Positions 20,099 to 31,031 of a DNA stretch of 64,000 nucleotides are shown here, piece after piece. Source of the DNA: Leclercia sp. LSNIH1. GTDB taxonomy: Bacteria; Pseudomonadota; Gammaproteobacteria; Enterobacterales; Enterobacteriaceae. A program made the translations under genes and the position numbers. The stretch lies in assembly GCF_002902985.1 (NCBI RefSeq), contig NZ_CP026167.1:1054001-1118000 (forward strand). Reading direction: 5' to 3'. Positions within the stretch are counted from its first letter, which is position 1, and the number at the start of each line of letters is the position of its first letter. The notes beneath the pieces were generated by a model that made no database searches, was not told the origin of the DNA, and saw only the letters and a program-made list of their open reading frames with translations.

Positions 20099-21124
20099 AT
20101 GAAAGCACTATCCAAACTGAAAGCGGAAGAAGGCATCTGGATGACCGACGTTCCAGAGCCGGAAGTCGGTCATAACGATCTGCTGATTAAAATCCGTAAA
20201 ACCGCCATCTGCGGCACTGACGTGCATATCTACAACTGGGACCAGTGGTCGCAGAAAACTATCCCCGTGCCGATGGTAGTGGGCCACGAATATGTTGGCG
20301 AAGTGGTAGGCATTGGCCAGGAAGTAAAAGGCTTCAAAATTGGCGATCGCGTCTCTGGCGAAGGCCATATCACCTGCGGCCACTGCCGTAACTGCCGCGG
20401 TGGCCGTACCCACCTGTGCCGCAACACCGTAGGTGTGGGCGTCAACCGTCCGGGCTGCTTCGCAGAATACCTGGTGATCCCGGCGTTCAACGCCTTCAAA
20501 ATCCCGGACAATATCTCTGACGATCTCGCCTCCATCTTCGACCCGTTCGGTAATGCGGTACACACCGCGCTCTCCTTTGACCTGGTAGGCGAAGATGTGC
20601 TGGTGTCTGGTGCAGGCCCAATCGGCATCATGGCAGCAGCCGTGGCGAAGCACGTCGGTGCGCGTAACGTGGTGATCACCGACGTGAACGAATACCGTCT
20701 GTCGCTGGCGCGTAAAATGGGCGTTACCCGTGCGGTGGATGTCTCTAAAGAGAGCCTGAACGACGTGATGGAAGAGCTGGGCATGACCGAAGGCTTTGAC
20801 GTCGGTCTGGAGATGTCCGGTGCGCCACCGGCGTTCCGCACTATGCTCGACACCATGAACCACGGTGGCCGTATCGCGATGCTGGGTATTCCGCCGTCGG
20901 ATATGTCCATCGACTGGAATAAAGTGATCTTCAAGGGGCTGTTCATCAAAGGTATTTATGGCCGTGAGATGTTCGAAACCTGGTACAAGATGGCAGCGCT
21001 GATCCAGTCGGGTCTGGATCTCTCTCCGATTATCACCCATCGTTTCTCCATCGATGAGTTCCAGCAGGGCTTTGACGCGATGCGTTCCGGCCAGTCAGGA
21101 AAAGTTATTCTGAGCTGGGATTAA
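20099..21124 (+). CDS. tdh: L-threonine 3-dehydrogenase
   Basis: Oxidises L-threonine to 2-amino-3-ketobutyrate with NAD; the product goes to Kbl. Zinc medium-chain dehydrogenase of 341 residues. Catalytic zinc ligands Cys38, His63 and Glu64 and structural zinc ligands Cys93, Cys96, Cys99 and Cys107 are all present, with the Rossmann motif GAGPIG. GAGGACGCATA before the ATG. Followed directly by a terminator. Confidence 0.97.
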   Translation: MKALSKLKAEEGIWMTDVPEPEVGHNDLLIKIRKTAICGTDVHIYNWDQWSQKTIPVPMVVGHEYVGEVVGIGQEVKGFKIGDRVSGEGHITCGHCRNCRGGRTHLCRNTVGVGVNRPGCFAEYLVIPAFNAFKIPDNISDDLASIFDPFGNAVHTALSFDLVGEDVLVSGAGPIGIMAAAVAKHVGARNVVITDVNEYRLSLARKMGVTRAVDVSKESLNDVMEELGMTEGFDVGLEMSGAPPAFRTMLDTMNHGGRIAMLGIPPSDMSIDWNKVIFKGLFIKGIYGREMFETWYKMAALIQSGLDLSPIITHRFSIDEFQQGFDAMRSGQSGKVILSWD

Positions 21125-21130
21125 TTTAGA

Positions 21131-21154
21131 AAGCGCCTGCGGGCGCTTTTTTTC
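21131..21154 (+). terminator. Terminator of kbl-tdh
   Basis: AGCGCC TGC GGGCGCT stem-loop followed by seven T, 7 bases after the tdh stop. Confidence 0.9.
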
Positions 21155-21263
21155 GCTGGTTTCACGTTTTTACGTCCACAAACGGATTGATACTAACTTT
21201 TCTTCGCTTTTTTCGCCCTGCGCTTATAGAGTTGGCTAAGGTTTACTTAACTTTACAGCGCAT

Positions 21264-22067
21264 ATGTTCAAGCTCACCGTTTGTTTGTTGACCTGTAATT
21301 CCGCCCGGCTGCTCCGTGAAGTGCTGCCTCCGTTGATCGTCGTCGCCGATGAAATCATTGTTCTCGACTCAGGCAGTCACGACGGCACATTAGCGATTTG
21401 CCAGGAGTATGGCATCACCCCTCATCACCACCCCTATGCCATGCATGGCGTACAGATGAATCACGCCATCGATCTGGCGAGCAATGACTGGGTGTTATGC
21501 ATGGATAGCGATGAAATTCTGGATGCGGAGACCGTGGATTTTATCCTGCGTCTGAAAGCAGGTGATGAACCCCACCCACAGCTGGCATGGCGTATCGCCC
21601 GCTACTGGCATGTGCTGGGGGAAGAGGTGCGCACCATTTATCCCATCTCCTCGCCTGATTTCCCGGTGCGGCTGTTTAACCGGACTCAGGCGCGTTTTAA
21701 TCAGCGTCCGGTGGATGACAAAGTGGAAGGGGTGATCCAGTCGGCGAAAATACCGGGCCGCGTTCGGCATGACACCTTCTATTCCCTGCATGAGGTGTTC
21801 AACAAGCTCAACAGCTACACCAGCCGTCTGGTGAAGTACCAGACCATAAGGCCATCGATTGCCCGTGGCGTCATCAGCGCCATCGGCGCGTTCTTTAAGT
21901 GGTATCTGTTTAGCGGCGCGTGGCGTCAGGGAAGAGTGGGGGTGGTGACCGGTCTCTACGCTACCTTTTATAGCTTCCTGAAATATTTCAAAGCCTGGTA
22001 TCAACACCAGGAGCAAAAAGCGTCCGCGGACAAAAAAAAGCCCGCGGACTCTCGTGTCATTGAGTAG
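21264..22067 (+). CDS. Orphan GT2 glycosyltransferase, WaaE/KdtX-like
   Basis: 267 residues. GT-A motifs: LTVCLLTCNSARLLREVL, VLDSGSHDGT and the metal-binding DSD in VLCMDSDEILD. The whole layout, including a C-terminal KWYLFSGAWRQGRVGV segment, mirrors WaaE at 4858-5628, so this is a paralogue. It occupies the tdh-yibQ interval where E. coli has waaH (glucuronosyltransferase, about 344 residues), but it is shorter and a different subfamily. The acceptor is unknown; a minor or conditional LPS decoration is likely. The 3' end is rich in lysine codons and contains an internal inverted repeat. Confidence 0.78.
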   Translation: MFKLTVCLLTCNSARLLREVLPPLIVVADEIIVLDSGSHDGTLAICQEYGITPHHHPYAMHGVQMNHAIDLASNDWVLCMDSDEILDAETVDFILRLKAGDEPHPQLAWRIARYWHVLGEEVRTIYPISSPDFPVRLFNRTQARFNQRPVDDKVEGVIQSAKIPGRVRHDTFYSLHEVFNKLNSYTSRLVKYQTIRPSIARGVISAIGAFFKWYLFSGAWRQGRVGVVTGLYATFYSFLKYFKAWYQHQEQKASADKKKPADSRVIE

Positions 22068-22070
22068 GCC

Positions 22071-22096
22071 ATCCCGCCTGAGGCGGGATTAGCTTT
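22071..22096. terminator. Hairpin between the orphan glycosyltransferase and yibQ
   Basis: ATCCCGCC, loop TGA, GGCGGGAT: an 8-pair perfect stem, followed on the + strand by TAGCTTTTC. It lies between two convergent genes and probably terminates the + strand gene; it overlaps the yibQ stop codon edge. Confidence 0.65.
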
Positions 22097-23033
22097 TCTT
22101 ACCCCAGCCCTGCCACTGCAACTGAACATATTTCACCAGCGTGCTCTGGCTGATGCTTTCGCTAATCACCGAGAAGTAGCGGGTGACGTAAACCGGCTCT
22201 GGCGGCTGTTTAGGCGCACAGAGCGTCACGCCACGGAAAGGGTTACGCGGTTTTGTGCCAGGCGCAGCGCCAGCGGGCGGCGTGCTGACCGGTCGGGAGG
22301 TATCCACCTGCGGCTCATTGAGCAGGCTGCTCGCCGGTACCAGGGTAATATCCGCAGGCAGGTTGGGCAGCATCTGCTGCAACACGCGAACGGTGGACGG
22401 GTGAGGATGTCCGATGGCGATCGCCGAACCCGATCGGCGGGCCACCTGCACGGCACGGTTAAACTGGAAGCGGATATCGGCTTCGTTTTGCGTATCGTCC
22501 AGGAACACTTTGCGCTTAATCACCTTCACGCCGGTGCCCTGCGCGGCGCGCATCGCCTGGCTGTTGCCAATGGTCATGCTGTCCAGGAAATAGAGGTTAT
22601 AGCGCGCCAGCGACTGCATCACTTTCTGCATGCCAAACAGGCTGGAGGTCATGGCGCTGCCCATATGGTTATTCAGTCCTACGGCGTAGGGGACTTTGCC
22701 ATAGGCTTCGCGGATGATGCGTTCGATCTCGTCGCTGGTCATCTCCGGGCGCAGCGTATCTTTTTCCAGCGGCTGTTTACTGAGCGGCGCCATGGGCAGG
22801 TGGATCAGCACTTCATGCCCGCTGTTATGGGCTTTGGTGGCCATTTCATGCGCGTGAGGCGCGTTCGGCAGGACGGCGACAGAGATGGCGGAGGGCATCG
22901 CCAGGACCTGATTTTCTGTGTGTGGACGATAACCGAAGTCATCGATAACGATAGCGAGTTTACCTGCGTAAACCGGCATCGCCAGCGCCAGTGCGCTGAC
23001 GAGGGGAAAAACCATACGACGAAATTGAAGCAA
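22089..23033 (-). CDS. yibQ: Divergent polysaccharide deacetylase family protein YibQ
   Basis: 314 residues with an N-terminal hydrophobic segment ending VYAG (signal peptide, predicted periplasmic). The deacetylase-like fold shows AIVIDDFGYRP, HNSGHEVLIHLPMAP and GLNNHMGS, with IAIGHPHPSTV near the C-terminus. Close to E. coli YibQ over most of its length, with a proline-rich variable stretch near residues 245-265. Natural substrate unknown. It follows envC with a 3-base gap on the same strand, suggesting a cell-wall-related operon gpmM-envC-yibQ. Confidence 0.9.
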   Translation of the reverse strand: MLQFRRMVFPLVSALALAMPVYAGKLAIVIDDFGYRPHTENQVLAMPSAISVAVLPNAPHAHEMATKAHNSGHEVLIHLPMAPLSKQPLEKDTLRPEMTSDEIERIIREAYGKVPYAVGLNNHMGSAMTSSLFGMQKVMQSLARYNLYFLDSMTIGNSQAMRAAQGTGVKVIKRKVFLDDTQNEADIRFQFNRAVQVARRSGSAIAIGHPHPSTVRVLQQMLPNLPADITLVPASSLLNEPQVDTSRPVSTPPAGAAPGTKPRNPFRGVTLCAPKQPPEPVYVTRYFSVISESISQSTLVKYVQLQWQGWGKKS

Positions 23034-23036
23034 AAC

Positions 23037-24320
23037 TTATCTTCCCAACCACGGCTGTGGATTGACCGCCTGACCCTGGCGACGAATCTCGAAATAGAGT
23101 GACGGGCGGCCCTGACCGCCACTGCTGCCCACAAGGGCGATAGCCTGACCGGCCCGCACCTGGGTACCAACGCTGACCAGCGCGCTCTGGTTGTAGCCGT
23201 AAAGACTCATGTCGCCTTTACCGTGCTCTACCACCACCACCAGGCCGTAGCCCTGTAGCCAGTCGGCGAGGATCACCCGGCCATCGGCGATAGCTTTGAC
23301 TTCGCTGCCTTCCGATGCACCGATCACAATCCCCTTCCAACGTAGCTCACCCTGCAGCTGTTCGCCATAGCGATGCAGAATAGAACCGCGTACCGGCCAG
23401 TAGGCCTGGCCGCGCGGTGAGCCTAAGCCGCCGGTGCGGGACATCAGCGAACGTTCGTTTTCGGTCGGTTTATAGGTGGTGCCTTTGCGGGAGGCTTCCT
23501 GCTGCTTGTCACGCACGGCCTGCGCTTCGCGGGCCTCTCTTTCGGCGCGCGCTTTCGCTGCTGCCTCTGCACGGGCGATGCTGTTGCGCAATTTCGATTC
23601 GTTAGCGCGCATTTCGCTCAGCTGGCTCTGACCTTCCTGAATGGAGGATTCGAGACCGGCAAGGGTTTTCTTACGTTCGTTGCGCGCCTGCTCCAGCTTG
23701 GCTTGCTGCGCCTGCTGATCGTAGAGCAGGGTCTGCTGCTGGCTCTGTTTCTCTTCCAGCTCCGCTTTCTGCGTGGTGACCTCTTCGCGCGTCTGCTTCA
23801 ACTGGGCGATGGTCTCCTGGCGGGACTGGTTGAGGTAACCGAAATAGGCCTGCAGGCGCTGGCCGCGCTGGCTCTCTTCGCCGCTGAGGATCAGCTGAAC
23901 GCCGGTGTGTTCGCCCTGGCGAAAGGCTGCGTCTAACTGCGCCGCAAGGTTGCGCTCCTGAGCCGCGCGCTGGCGCTCAAGTTTGGCGATAGACGCATTC
24001 ATCTCGTCTATTTGTTTATTGAGCTGGGCGAGGGTGTTCTGGGTTTCACGTAGCTGACGTGCGGCCGCGGAGATGGCCTCTTCCTGCTTTTTGAGTTGCG
24101 CAAGCAGCGACGAGCGTTGCTGCTGCTGTTGGCGTACCGCCCGCTCTTTAGCAGCGATATCCGCCTGAATGCTTTTGAGCTGATCGCGCTCGTCCGCCTG
24201 GGCGGATGCCGCGCACAACAATACGCCAGCGCTGAGTGCGCTGGCGTACAGTAAAGGCCTGACTGATAACCGTAACGGCTTCACGACCCATGTGAATGAA
24301 ACAATCGCCTTTCCCCTCAT
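23037..24320 (-). CDS. envC: Murein hydrolase activator EnvC
   Basis: Periplasmic protein that FtsEX recruits to the septum and that activates amidases AmiA and AmiB for daughter-cell separation. Signal peptide to about residue 42 (ASAQA-DERD), a long glutamine/arginine-rich coiled coil (about 43-270), then a C-terminal LytM (M23) domain (about 310-427). As in E. coli the LytM zinc ligands are degenerate, so it activates rather than cleaves. 427 residues, slightly longer at the N-terminus than E. coli EnvC (419); a later GTG start cannot be excluded. Confidence 0.95.
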   Translation of the reverse strand: MRGKAIVSFTWVVKPLRLSVRPLLYASALSAGVLLCAASAQADERDQLKSIQADIAAKERAVRQQQQQRSSLLAQLKKQEEAISAAARQLRETQNTLAQLNKQIDEMNASIAKLERQRAAQERNLAAQLDAAFRQGEHTGVQLILSGEESQRGQRLQAYFGYLNQSRQETIAQLKQTREEVTTQKAELEEKQSQQQTLLYDQQAQQAKLEQARNERKKTLAGLESSIQEGQSQLSEMRANESKLRNSIARAEAAAKARAEREAREAQAVRDKQQEASRKGTTYKPTENERSLMSRTGGLGSPRGQAYWPVRGSILHRYGEQLQGELRWKGIVIGASEGSEVKAIADGRVILADWLQGYGLVVVVEHGKGDMSLYGYNQSALVSVGTQVRAGQAIALVGSSGGQGRPSLYFEIRRQGQAVNPQPWLGR

Positions 24321-24329
24321 GGGGAGGGA

Positions 24330-25877
24330 TTATTCCACGATGAACAGCGGCTTGCCAGTCATCTCTTGCGGGATTTCCATGCCCATCAGGGTCAGCATGG
24401 TCGGGGCGATGTCCGAAAGCTTACCGCCATCAACGGATTTCACGGATTTATCACCGACATAAATCAGTGGTACCGGCAGGTTAGTATGCGCGGTATGCGC
24501 CTGGCCGGTGGCCGGATCGCGCATCTGCTCGGCGTTACCGTGGTCAGCGGTGATCAGCATCTGGCCGCCTGCGGCTTCCACTGCTTTGGTAACCTGTTTA
24601 ATGCACAGATCCAGCGCTTCAATGGCTTTGATTGCCGCTTCCATTACGCCGGTATGGCCCACCATGTCGCCGTTCGGGTAGTTACAGATGATGGCGTCGT
24701 ATTTGCCGCTTTCGATAGCAGCAACCAGCTTCTCGGTCAGCTCGGCGGAGCTCATCTCTGGCTGCAGATCGTAGGTCGCCACTTTCGGGGAGTTGATCAG
24801 GATGCGCTCTTCGCCTTTGAAGGACTCTTCTACGCCGCCGTTAAAGAAGAAGGTAACGTGGGCATATTTCTCGGTCTCGGAGATGCGCAGCTGGGTCTTG
24901 TCGTGCTTCGCCATCCACTCGCCGAAGGTGTTCGCCAGGGAAGAGGGCGGATAAGCGCATGGCGCTTTAATGTCGGCGGCATATTCGGTCAGCATCACGA
25001 AATCGCCGAGCTTAACCTCTTTTTTACGGGCGAAGCCGTCGAAATCGGCATTCACGAAGGCGCGAGTGATTTCGCGGGCGCGGTCAGCACGGAAGTTCAT
25101 GAAAATCAGCGCATCGCCATCTTCCATCGCGGCATCAGCCTGGCCTTCAGCACGGATCACGGTCGCTTTCACGAATTCGTCGTTTTCATCGCGGGCATAT
25201 GCGGCTGCCAGCGCGGCAACGGCGGTATCTGCCTGGAACTCGCCTTTGGCTTCTACCAGCAGATTGTAGGCCTGCTCTACGCGATCCCAACGGTTGTCGC
25301 GGTCCATGGCGTAGTAGCGGCCAATGATAGAGGCTACGCGGCCTTTGCCCAGTGCGGCAAACTTCTCTTCAAAGGCTTTCAGGGAGGATTCAGCGCTGCG
25401 TGGTGGGGTATCGCGGCCATCCAGGAAGGCGTGCAGATAGATTTTGTCTGCTCCTTTCTCTGCTGCCAGCTCCACCATCGCCATGATGTGATCTTCATGG
25501 CTGTGAACGCCGCCCGCGGAGAGCAGACCCATAATATGCACCGCTTTGCCCGCGGCCGCCGCTTTCTCAACCGCGCCAGTCAGCACCGGGTTAGCAAAGA
25601 AGGTGCGTTCTTTAATTTCAACATCCAGACGGGTCAGGTCCTGATAAACAATGCGGCCTGCGCCCAGGTTGACGTGTCCAACTTCGGAGTTGCCCATCTG
25701 GCGATCGGGCAGACCCACTTCCAGGCCGGAAGCATCAATCAGGGTGTGCGGACGTTTTGCCCACAGCGCATCCATGACCGGGGTTTTAGCGTTGAAAATG
25801 GCGTTATCCTGCTGATCTTCGCGATAGCCATAGCCGTCAAGAATCACCAGTACCATAGGTTTTTTAGAAACCGACAT
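24330..25877 (-). CDS. gpmM: 2,3-bisphosphoglycerate-independent phosphoglycerate mutase
   Basis: Interconverts 3- and 2-phosphoglycerate in glycolysis using two Mn ions. Alkaline-phosphatase-superfamily enzyme, 515 residues; Ser64 in MGNSEVGH is the phosphoserine nucleophile, LDGYGYRE carries the metal-binding Asp near the N-terminus, and [10 protein letters not shown] the second metal site. The frame is open to 25898, but ATG 25877 begins the homology and has AGAGG about 10 bases before it. Heads the gpmM-envC-yibQ run. Confidence 0.97.
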   Translation of the reverse strand: MSVSKKPMVLVILDGYGYREDQQDNAIFNAKTPVMDALWAKRPHTLIDASGLEVGLPDRQMGNSEVGHVNLGAGRIVYQDLTRLDVEIKERTFFANPVLTGAVEKAAAAGKAVHIMGLLSAGGVHSHEDHIMAMVELAAEKGADKIYLHAFLDGRDTPPRSAESSLKAFEEKFAALGKGRVASIIGRYYAMDRDNRWDRVEQAYNLLVEAKGEFQADTAVAALAAAYARDENDEFVKATVIRAEGQADAAMEDGDALIFMNFRADRAREITRAFVNADFDGFARKKEVKLGDFVMLTEYAADIKAPCAYPPSSLANTFGEWMAKHDKTQLRISETEKYAHVTFFFNGGVEESFKGEERILINSPKVATYDLQPEMSSAELTEKLVAAIESGKYDAIICNYPNGDMVGHTGVMEAAIKAIEALDLCIKQVTKAVEAAGGQMLITADHGNAEQMRDPATGQAHTAHTNLPVPLIYVGDKSVKSVDGGKLSDIAPTMLTLMGMEIPQEMTGKPLFIVE

Positions 25878-26125
25878 TGCGACAACCTCTTTGCTCAAAA
25901 GACAAAAAATTTGCGTAATTTTACTACAGCTGAATCGATCAAATAGCCGCAGAAGATCAAAGAAACCGCGGGGGCAGGGCTAAGGTTAGGCCATTTTTGC
26001 TCTTTTTTTTCGTGGCAGTACGCAGAAAATGGATTAGCTTATTGTCGCTGGCTGTATTTGCCACAACGCACAGGTATACTCCTGTCCTGGTTTTTTATTC
26101 ACTCAGTCGGGAGTCGTTACCCCCC

Positions 26126-26557
26126 ATGCAAGAAATTATGCAATTTGTCAGCCGCCACCCCATACTTTGTATCGCGTGGATTGGTCTACTGGCGGCAGTA
26201 CTTTTCACCACGTTCAAAGGCCTCACCTCGAAAGTGAAGGTGATCAACCGCGGCGAAGCAACGCGTCTTATCAACAAAGAAGATGCAGTGGTTGTCGATC
26301 TGCGTCAGCGCGATGATTTCCGCAAAGGCCATATTGCAGGGGCGATTAACCTGCTGCCGACCGACATCAAAGCTAATAACCTTGGCGAACTGGAAAAGCA
26401 TAAAGATAAACCGATTATTGTCGTTGACGGCACCGGTATGCAGGCTCAGGAGCCCGCAAACACGCTCGTCAAAGCTGGCTTTGAGAAAGTCACTGTCCTG
26501 AAGGACGGTATCTCTGGCTGGAGCGGCGAAAATCTGCCTCTGGTTCGCGGTAAGTAA
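26126..26557 (+). CDS. yibN: Rhodanese-like inner-membrane protein YibN
   Basis: 143 residues as in E. coli YibN. One N-terminal membrane segment ([19 protein letters not shown]) anchors a single cytoplasmic rhodanese domain ([22 protein letters not shown], then [14 protein letters not shown] at the active-site loop). The only cysteine of the protein is in the membrane helix, so the domain has no catalytic cysteine. Frame open from 25997, but the ATG at 26126 is the homologous start. Followed at 14 bases by grxC, and probably co-transcribed with grxC-secB-gpsA. Confidence 0.93.
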   Translation: MQEIMQFVSRHPILCIAWIGLLAAVLFTTFKGLTSKVKVINRGEATRLINKEDAVVVDLRQRDDFRKGHIAGAINLLPTDIKANNLGELEKHKDKPIIVVDGTGMQAQEPANTLVKAGFEKVTVLKDGISGWSGENLPLVRGK

Positions 26558-26571
26558 ACAGGAGTCTGAAC

Positions 26572-26823
26572 ATGGCCAATATCGAGATCTACACCAAAGC
26601 GACCTGTCCGTTCTGCCATCGTGCAAAAGCGCTGCTGGACAGCAAAGGCGTTACCTTCCAGGAACTGCCGATTGATGGCGACGCTGCAAAGCGTGAAGAG
26701 ATGATTAAACGTAGTGGCCGTACGACGGTTCCGCAGATTTTTATCGATGCGCAGCACATTGGTGGCTGTGATGACTTGTATGCGCTTGACGCGCGTGGTG
26801 GACTCGATCCGCTGCTGCGCTAA
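26572..26823 (+). CDS. grxC: Glutaredoxin 3
   Basis: Small glutathione-dependent disulfide reductase, 83 residues. Redox motif CPFC (Cys12-Cys15) replaces the CPYC of E. coli. The cis-proline TTVPQIF and the glutathione-binding GGCDDL are present. ACAGGAGTC precedes the ATG. Confidence 0.97.
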   Translation: MANIEIYTKATCPFCHRAKALLDSKGVTFQELPIDGDAAKREEMIKRSGRTTVPQIFIDAQHIGGCDDLYALDARGGLDPLLR

Positions 26824-26855
26824 GGCGTTTTAGGACAATTAAAAAGGGCTTTTCC

Positions 26856-27323
26856 ATGTCAGAACAAAATAATACCGAGATGACTTTCCAGATCCAGCGC
26901 ATCTACACCAAAGATGTCTCCTACGAAGCACCTAATGCGCCGCACGTTTTCCAGAAAGACTGGCAGCCAGAGGTTAAACTTGATCTGGATACCGCTTCCA
27001 CCCAGCTGGCGGAAGATGTGTATGAAGTCGTGCTGCGTGTTACCGTAACCGCCTCTCTGGGCGAAGAGACTGCATTCCTGTGTGAAGTACAGCAGGGCGG
27101 CATCTTCTCTATCGGCGGCATCGAAGGTAATCAGATGGCGCATTGCCTGGGCGCATACTGCCCGAACATTCTGTTCCCGTATGCCCGCGAATGCATCACC
27201 AGCCTGGTTTCCCGTGGTACGTTCCCGCAACTGAACCTTGCGCCAGTGAACTTCGATGCGCTGTTCATGAACTATCTGCAGCAGCAAGCTGGCGAAGGTA
27301 CTGAACAACATCAGGATGCCTGA
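26856..27323 (+). CDS. secB: Protein-export chaperone SecB
   Basis: 155 residues, very close to E. coli SecB: tetrameric cytosolic chaperone that holds preproteins unfolded and hands them to SecA. Recognised from [22 protein letters not shown], the [12 protein letters not shown] segment and the acidic/glutamine-rich tail. The stop codon overlaps the gpsA start by one base (TGATG). Confidence 0.97.
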   Translation: MSEQNNTEMTFQIQRIYTKDVSYEAPNAPHVFQKDWQPEVKLDLDTASTQLAEDVYEVVLRVTVTASLGEETAFLCEVQQGGIFSIGGIEGNQMAHCLGAYCPNILFPYARECITSLVSRGTFPQLNLAPVNFDALFMNYLQQQAGEGTEQHQDA

Positions 27324-28342
27324 TGAGTACTGTCAATGCGTCAATGACTGTGATCGGTGCCGGCTCTTACGGCACCGCTCTTGCCATCACCCTGGCAAGA
27401 AATGGACACGAAGTGGTTCTCTGGGGCCACGATCCCAAACATATCGCGACGTTACAAGCCGATCGCTGCAACGTCGCGTTCCTCCCCGATGTGCCTTTCC
27501 CTGACTCACTGCATCTTGAAAGCGATCTTGCGACGGCGCTTGCCGCCAGCCGCAATATTCTGATCGTGGTGCCAAGCCACGTGTTTGGCCAGGTGCTGCG
27601 ACAGATTAAACCGCTGATGCGTGACGATGCGCGTGTGGTATGGGCGACTAAAGGGCTGGAAGCCGAAACCGGACGCCTGTTACAGGATGTCGCCCGCGAA
27701 GCGCTGGGCGATGCCATTCCGCTGGCGGTGATCTCCGGCCCGACCTTTGCGAAAGAGCTGGCGGCAGGGCTGCCGACGGCCATTTCACTTGCCTCGACCG
27801 ATGAGACCTTCGCTGACGATCTGCAGCAGCTGCTGCACTGCGGTAAGAGCTTTCGCGTTTACAGCAACCCCGATTTTATCGGCGTACAGCTGGGCGGCGC
27901 GGTGAAGAACGTTATCGCTATCGGCGCGGGCATGTCCGACGGCATCGGCTTTGGCGCCAACGCACGTACCGCTCTGATCACCCGTGGTTTAACTGAAATG
28001 TCCCGTCTTGGCGCGGCGCTCGGTGCCGATCCGGCCACCTTTATGGGGATGGCAGGGTTAGGCGATCTGGTGCTGACCTGTACCGACAACCAGTCCCGTA
28101 ACCGTCGTTTTGGCATGATGCTCGGCCAGGGCATGGATGTGATCGGCGCGCAGGAGAAGATCGGCCAGGTGGTGGAAGGCTACCGCAATACCAAAGAAGT
28201 CCGCGAGCTGGCACACCGCTTTGGTGTCGAAATGCCAATAACCGAGGAAATTTATCAGGTATTGTATTGCGGAAAAAATGCGCGCGAGGCAGCATTGACC
28301 TTATTAGGTCGTGCACGCAAGGACGAGCGTAGCAGCCGTTAA
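27323..28342 (+). CDS. gpsA: sn-Glycerol-3-phosphate dehydrogenase [NAD(P)+]
   Basis: Reduces dihydroxyacetone phosphate to glycerol 3-phosphate, the phospholipid backbone. 339 residues; Rossmann motif [10 protein letters not shown] (residues 12-21) and the catalytic lysine in [17 protein letters not shown]. Translationally coupled to secB. cysE follows after 79 bases. Confidence 0.97.
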   Translation: MSTVNASMTVIGAGSYGTALAITLARNGHEVVLWGHDPKHIATLQADRCNVAFLPDVPFPDSLHLESDLATALAASRNILIVVPSHVFGQVLRQIKPLMRDDARVVWATKGLEAETGRLLQDVAREALGDAIPLAVISGPTFAKELAAGLPTAISLASTDETFADDLQQLLHCGKSFRVYSNPDFIGVQLGGAVKNVIAIGAGMSDGIGFGANARTALITRGLTEMSRLGAALGADPATFMGMAGLGDLVLTCTDNQSRNRRFGMMLGQGMDVIGAQEKIGQVVEGYRNTKEVRELAHRFGVEMPITEEIYQVLYCGKNAREAALTLLGRARKDERSSR

Positions 28343-28421
28343 CCGCAGGAAAGCGTTGTCCCCTGAATGACCCGGCTGGCAAAGAACTGGCCGGTCATTA
28401 TTATTACGTCTGGAGTAAGCA

Positions 28422-29243
28422 ATGCCGTGTGAAGAACTGGATATCGTCTGGAACAATATTAAAGCCGAAGCCCGGGCTCTGGCTGACTGTGAGCCCATGC
28501 TGGCCAGCTTCTACCACGCGACGCTACTCAAGCACGAAAATCTCGGCAGCGCCCTGAGCTATATGCTCGCCAATAAACTGGCTTCACCGATCATGCCGGC
28601 AATCGCCATCCGTGAAGTGGTGGAAGAGGCCTATGCGGCTGACCCGGAGATGATCGCCTCCGCCGCCTGCGATATTCAGGCGGTACGCAACCGCGACCCG
28701 GCGGTGGACAAATACTCCACGCCATTACTCTATCTGAAAGGTTTCCACGCCCTGCAGTCCTACCGTATCGGCCACTGGCTGTGGAACGAAGGTCGCCGCG
28801 CGCTGGCCATCTTCTTGCAGAATCAGGTCTCGGTGAGCTTCCAGGTGGATATTCACCCGGCGGCGAAGATTGGCCGCGGCATCATGCTCGACCACGCAAC
28901 GGGTATTGTGGTGGGTGAAACGGCGGTGATTGAAAACGACGTCTCAATCCTGCAGTCCGTTACCCTGGGCGGGACCGGGAAAACCAGCGGTGACCGTCAC
29001 CCGAAAATCCGTGAAGGGGTGATGATTGGCGCAGGCGCGAAGATCCTCGGCAACATCGAAGTCGGGCGCGGCGCGAAGATTGGCGCCGGTTCGGTGGTGC
29101 TGCAACCTGTCCCGCCGCATACCACCGCCGCAGGCGTCCCGGCACGTATCGTCGGCAAGCCAGACAGCGACAAGCCAGCGATGGATATGGATCAGTTCTT
29201 CAACGGCATCCACCATACCTTTGAGTATGGCGACGGGATTTAA
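28422..29243 (+). CDS. cysE: Serine O-acetyltransferase
   Basis: Acetylates serine with acetyl-CoA, the first committed step of cysteine synthesis; feedback-inhibited by cysteine. 273 residues: helical N-terminal domain, then a left-handed beta-helix of hexapeptide repeats with catalytic Asp143 and the Asp157-His158 pair (LDHATGIVVGE). The C-terminal tail ends DGI, the form that docks into CysK. CTGGAGTAAG precedes the ATG. Confidence 0.97.
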   Translation: MPCEELDIVWNNIKAEARALADCEPMLASFYHATLLKHENLGSALSYMLANKLASPIMPAIAIREVVEEAYAADPEMIASAACDIQAVRNRDPAVDKYSTPLLYLKGFHALQSYRIGHWLWNEGRRALAIFLQNQVSVSFQVDIHPAAKIGRGIMLDHATGIVVGETAVIENDVSILQSVTLGGTGKTSGDRHPKIREGVMIGAGAKILGNIEVGRGAKIGAGSVVLQPVPPHTTAAGVPARIVGKPDSDKPAMDMDQFFNGIHHTFEYGDGI

Positions 29244-29246
29244 CCT

Positions 29247-29276
29247 GTAGGCCGGGTAAGCGAAGCGCCACCCGGC
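29247..29276. repeat. REP-type palindromic element
   Basis: GTAGGCCGGGTAAGCGAAGC followed by GCCACCCGGC, the standard REP palindrome, between the convergent cysE and trmL. Confidence 0.88.
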
Positions 29277-29282
29277 AAGAAA

Positions 29283-29756
29283 TCAGCTACGTAATATCGC
29301 GCCAGGGTATCCCAGCTGGCGCCAGGCCTCATACACCACCACCGACACCGCGTTCGACAGGTTCATACTGCGGCTGTCCGGCATCATCGGAATACGAATT
29401 TTTTGTTCAGCAGGCAGGGCATCAAGAATGGTGGCTGGCAGGCCGCGCGTTTCCGGGCCAAACAGCAGATAGTCCCCCGGCTGATAGTTTACCGCGCTGT
29501 GAGCAGGTGTGCCTTTCGTCGTCAGGGCAAAGATCCGCTCCGGCTTTTCCGCGTCCATAAAGGCAGCCAGATCCTGATGGCGCACCACGGCGGTGAATTC
29601 GTGGTAATCCAGCCCGGCGCGGCGCAGGCGCTTGTCGTCCCACGTAAAGCCCATTGGCTCGATGATATGCAGACGGAACCCGGTATTGGCGCACAGGCGG
29701 ATGATGTTGCCGGTATTAGGTGGAATTTCTGGTTCGAATAGAACGATGTTAAGCAT
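29283..29756 (-). CDS. trmL: tRNA (cytidine(34)/uridine(34)-2'-O)-methyltransferase
   Basis: SPOUT-class methyltransferase that 2'-O-methylates the wobble base of tRNA-Leu isoacceptors. 157 residues; knot motifs [24 protein letters not shown] and [23 protein letters not shown] are present. Matches E. coli TrmL (YibK). Confidence 0.96.
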   Translation of the reverse strand: MLNIVLFEPEIPPNTGNIIRLCANTGFRLHIIEPMGFTWDDKRLRRAGLDYHEFTAVVRHQDLAAFMDAEKPERIFALTTKGTPAHSAVNYQPGDYLLFGPETRGLPATILDALPAEQKIRIPMMPDSRSMNLSNAVSVVVYEAWRQLGYPGAILRS

Positions 29757-29790
29757 GCTGCCCCCTTAAATAGCGCGGGCAGAATATCAT

Positions 29791-29827
29791 CCCCTCTCCC
29801 CTTTGGGGAGAGGGTCAGGGTGAGGGG
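29791..29827. repeat. GC-rich inverted repeat, copy A of a dispersed family
   Basis: CCCTCTCCCC / GGGGAGAGGG forms a 10-pair stem with loop TTT, continued by TCAGGGTGAGGGG. The half-element GAGAGGG-N3-GGGTGAGG recurs at 35912-35980; shorter hairpins of the same composition are at 40812 and 54972. Located between trmL and lldD; on the minus strand it lies downstream of lldD. Confidence 0.75.
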
Positions 29828-29843
29828 ATCAGACCGCACTCAT

Positions 29844-31030
<1,187 letters not shown>

Positions 31031-31031
<1 letters not shown>

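Noticed and set aside
21236..21258. PhoP box before the orphan glycosyltransferase
   Set aside because: GGTTTA and CTTTA are present, but the repeat distance is 10 instead of 11 bases and the sequence abuts the start codon, an unlikely promoter position.
21264..22067. Naming this gene waaH (yibD)
   Set aside because: Same locus as E. coli waaH, but the protein is about 75 residues shorter and its motif pattern is WaaE-like, so position alone does not justify the name.
24366..25946. 526-codon open frame on the + strand
   Set aside because: It is the antisense shadow of gpmM, which has clear homology, catalytic Ser64 and a ribosome binding site. The translated protein is low in complexity and has no recognisable motif.
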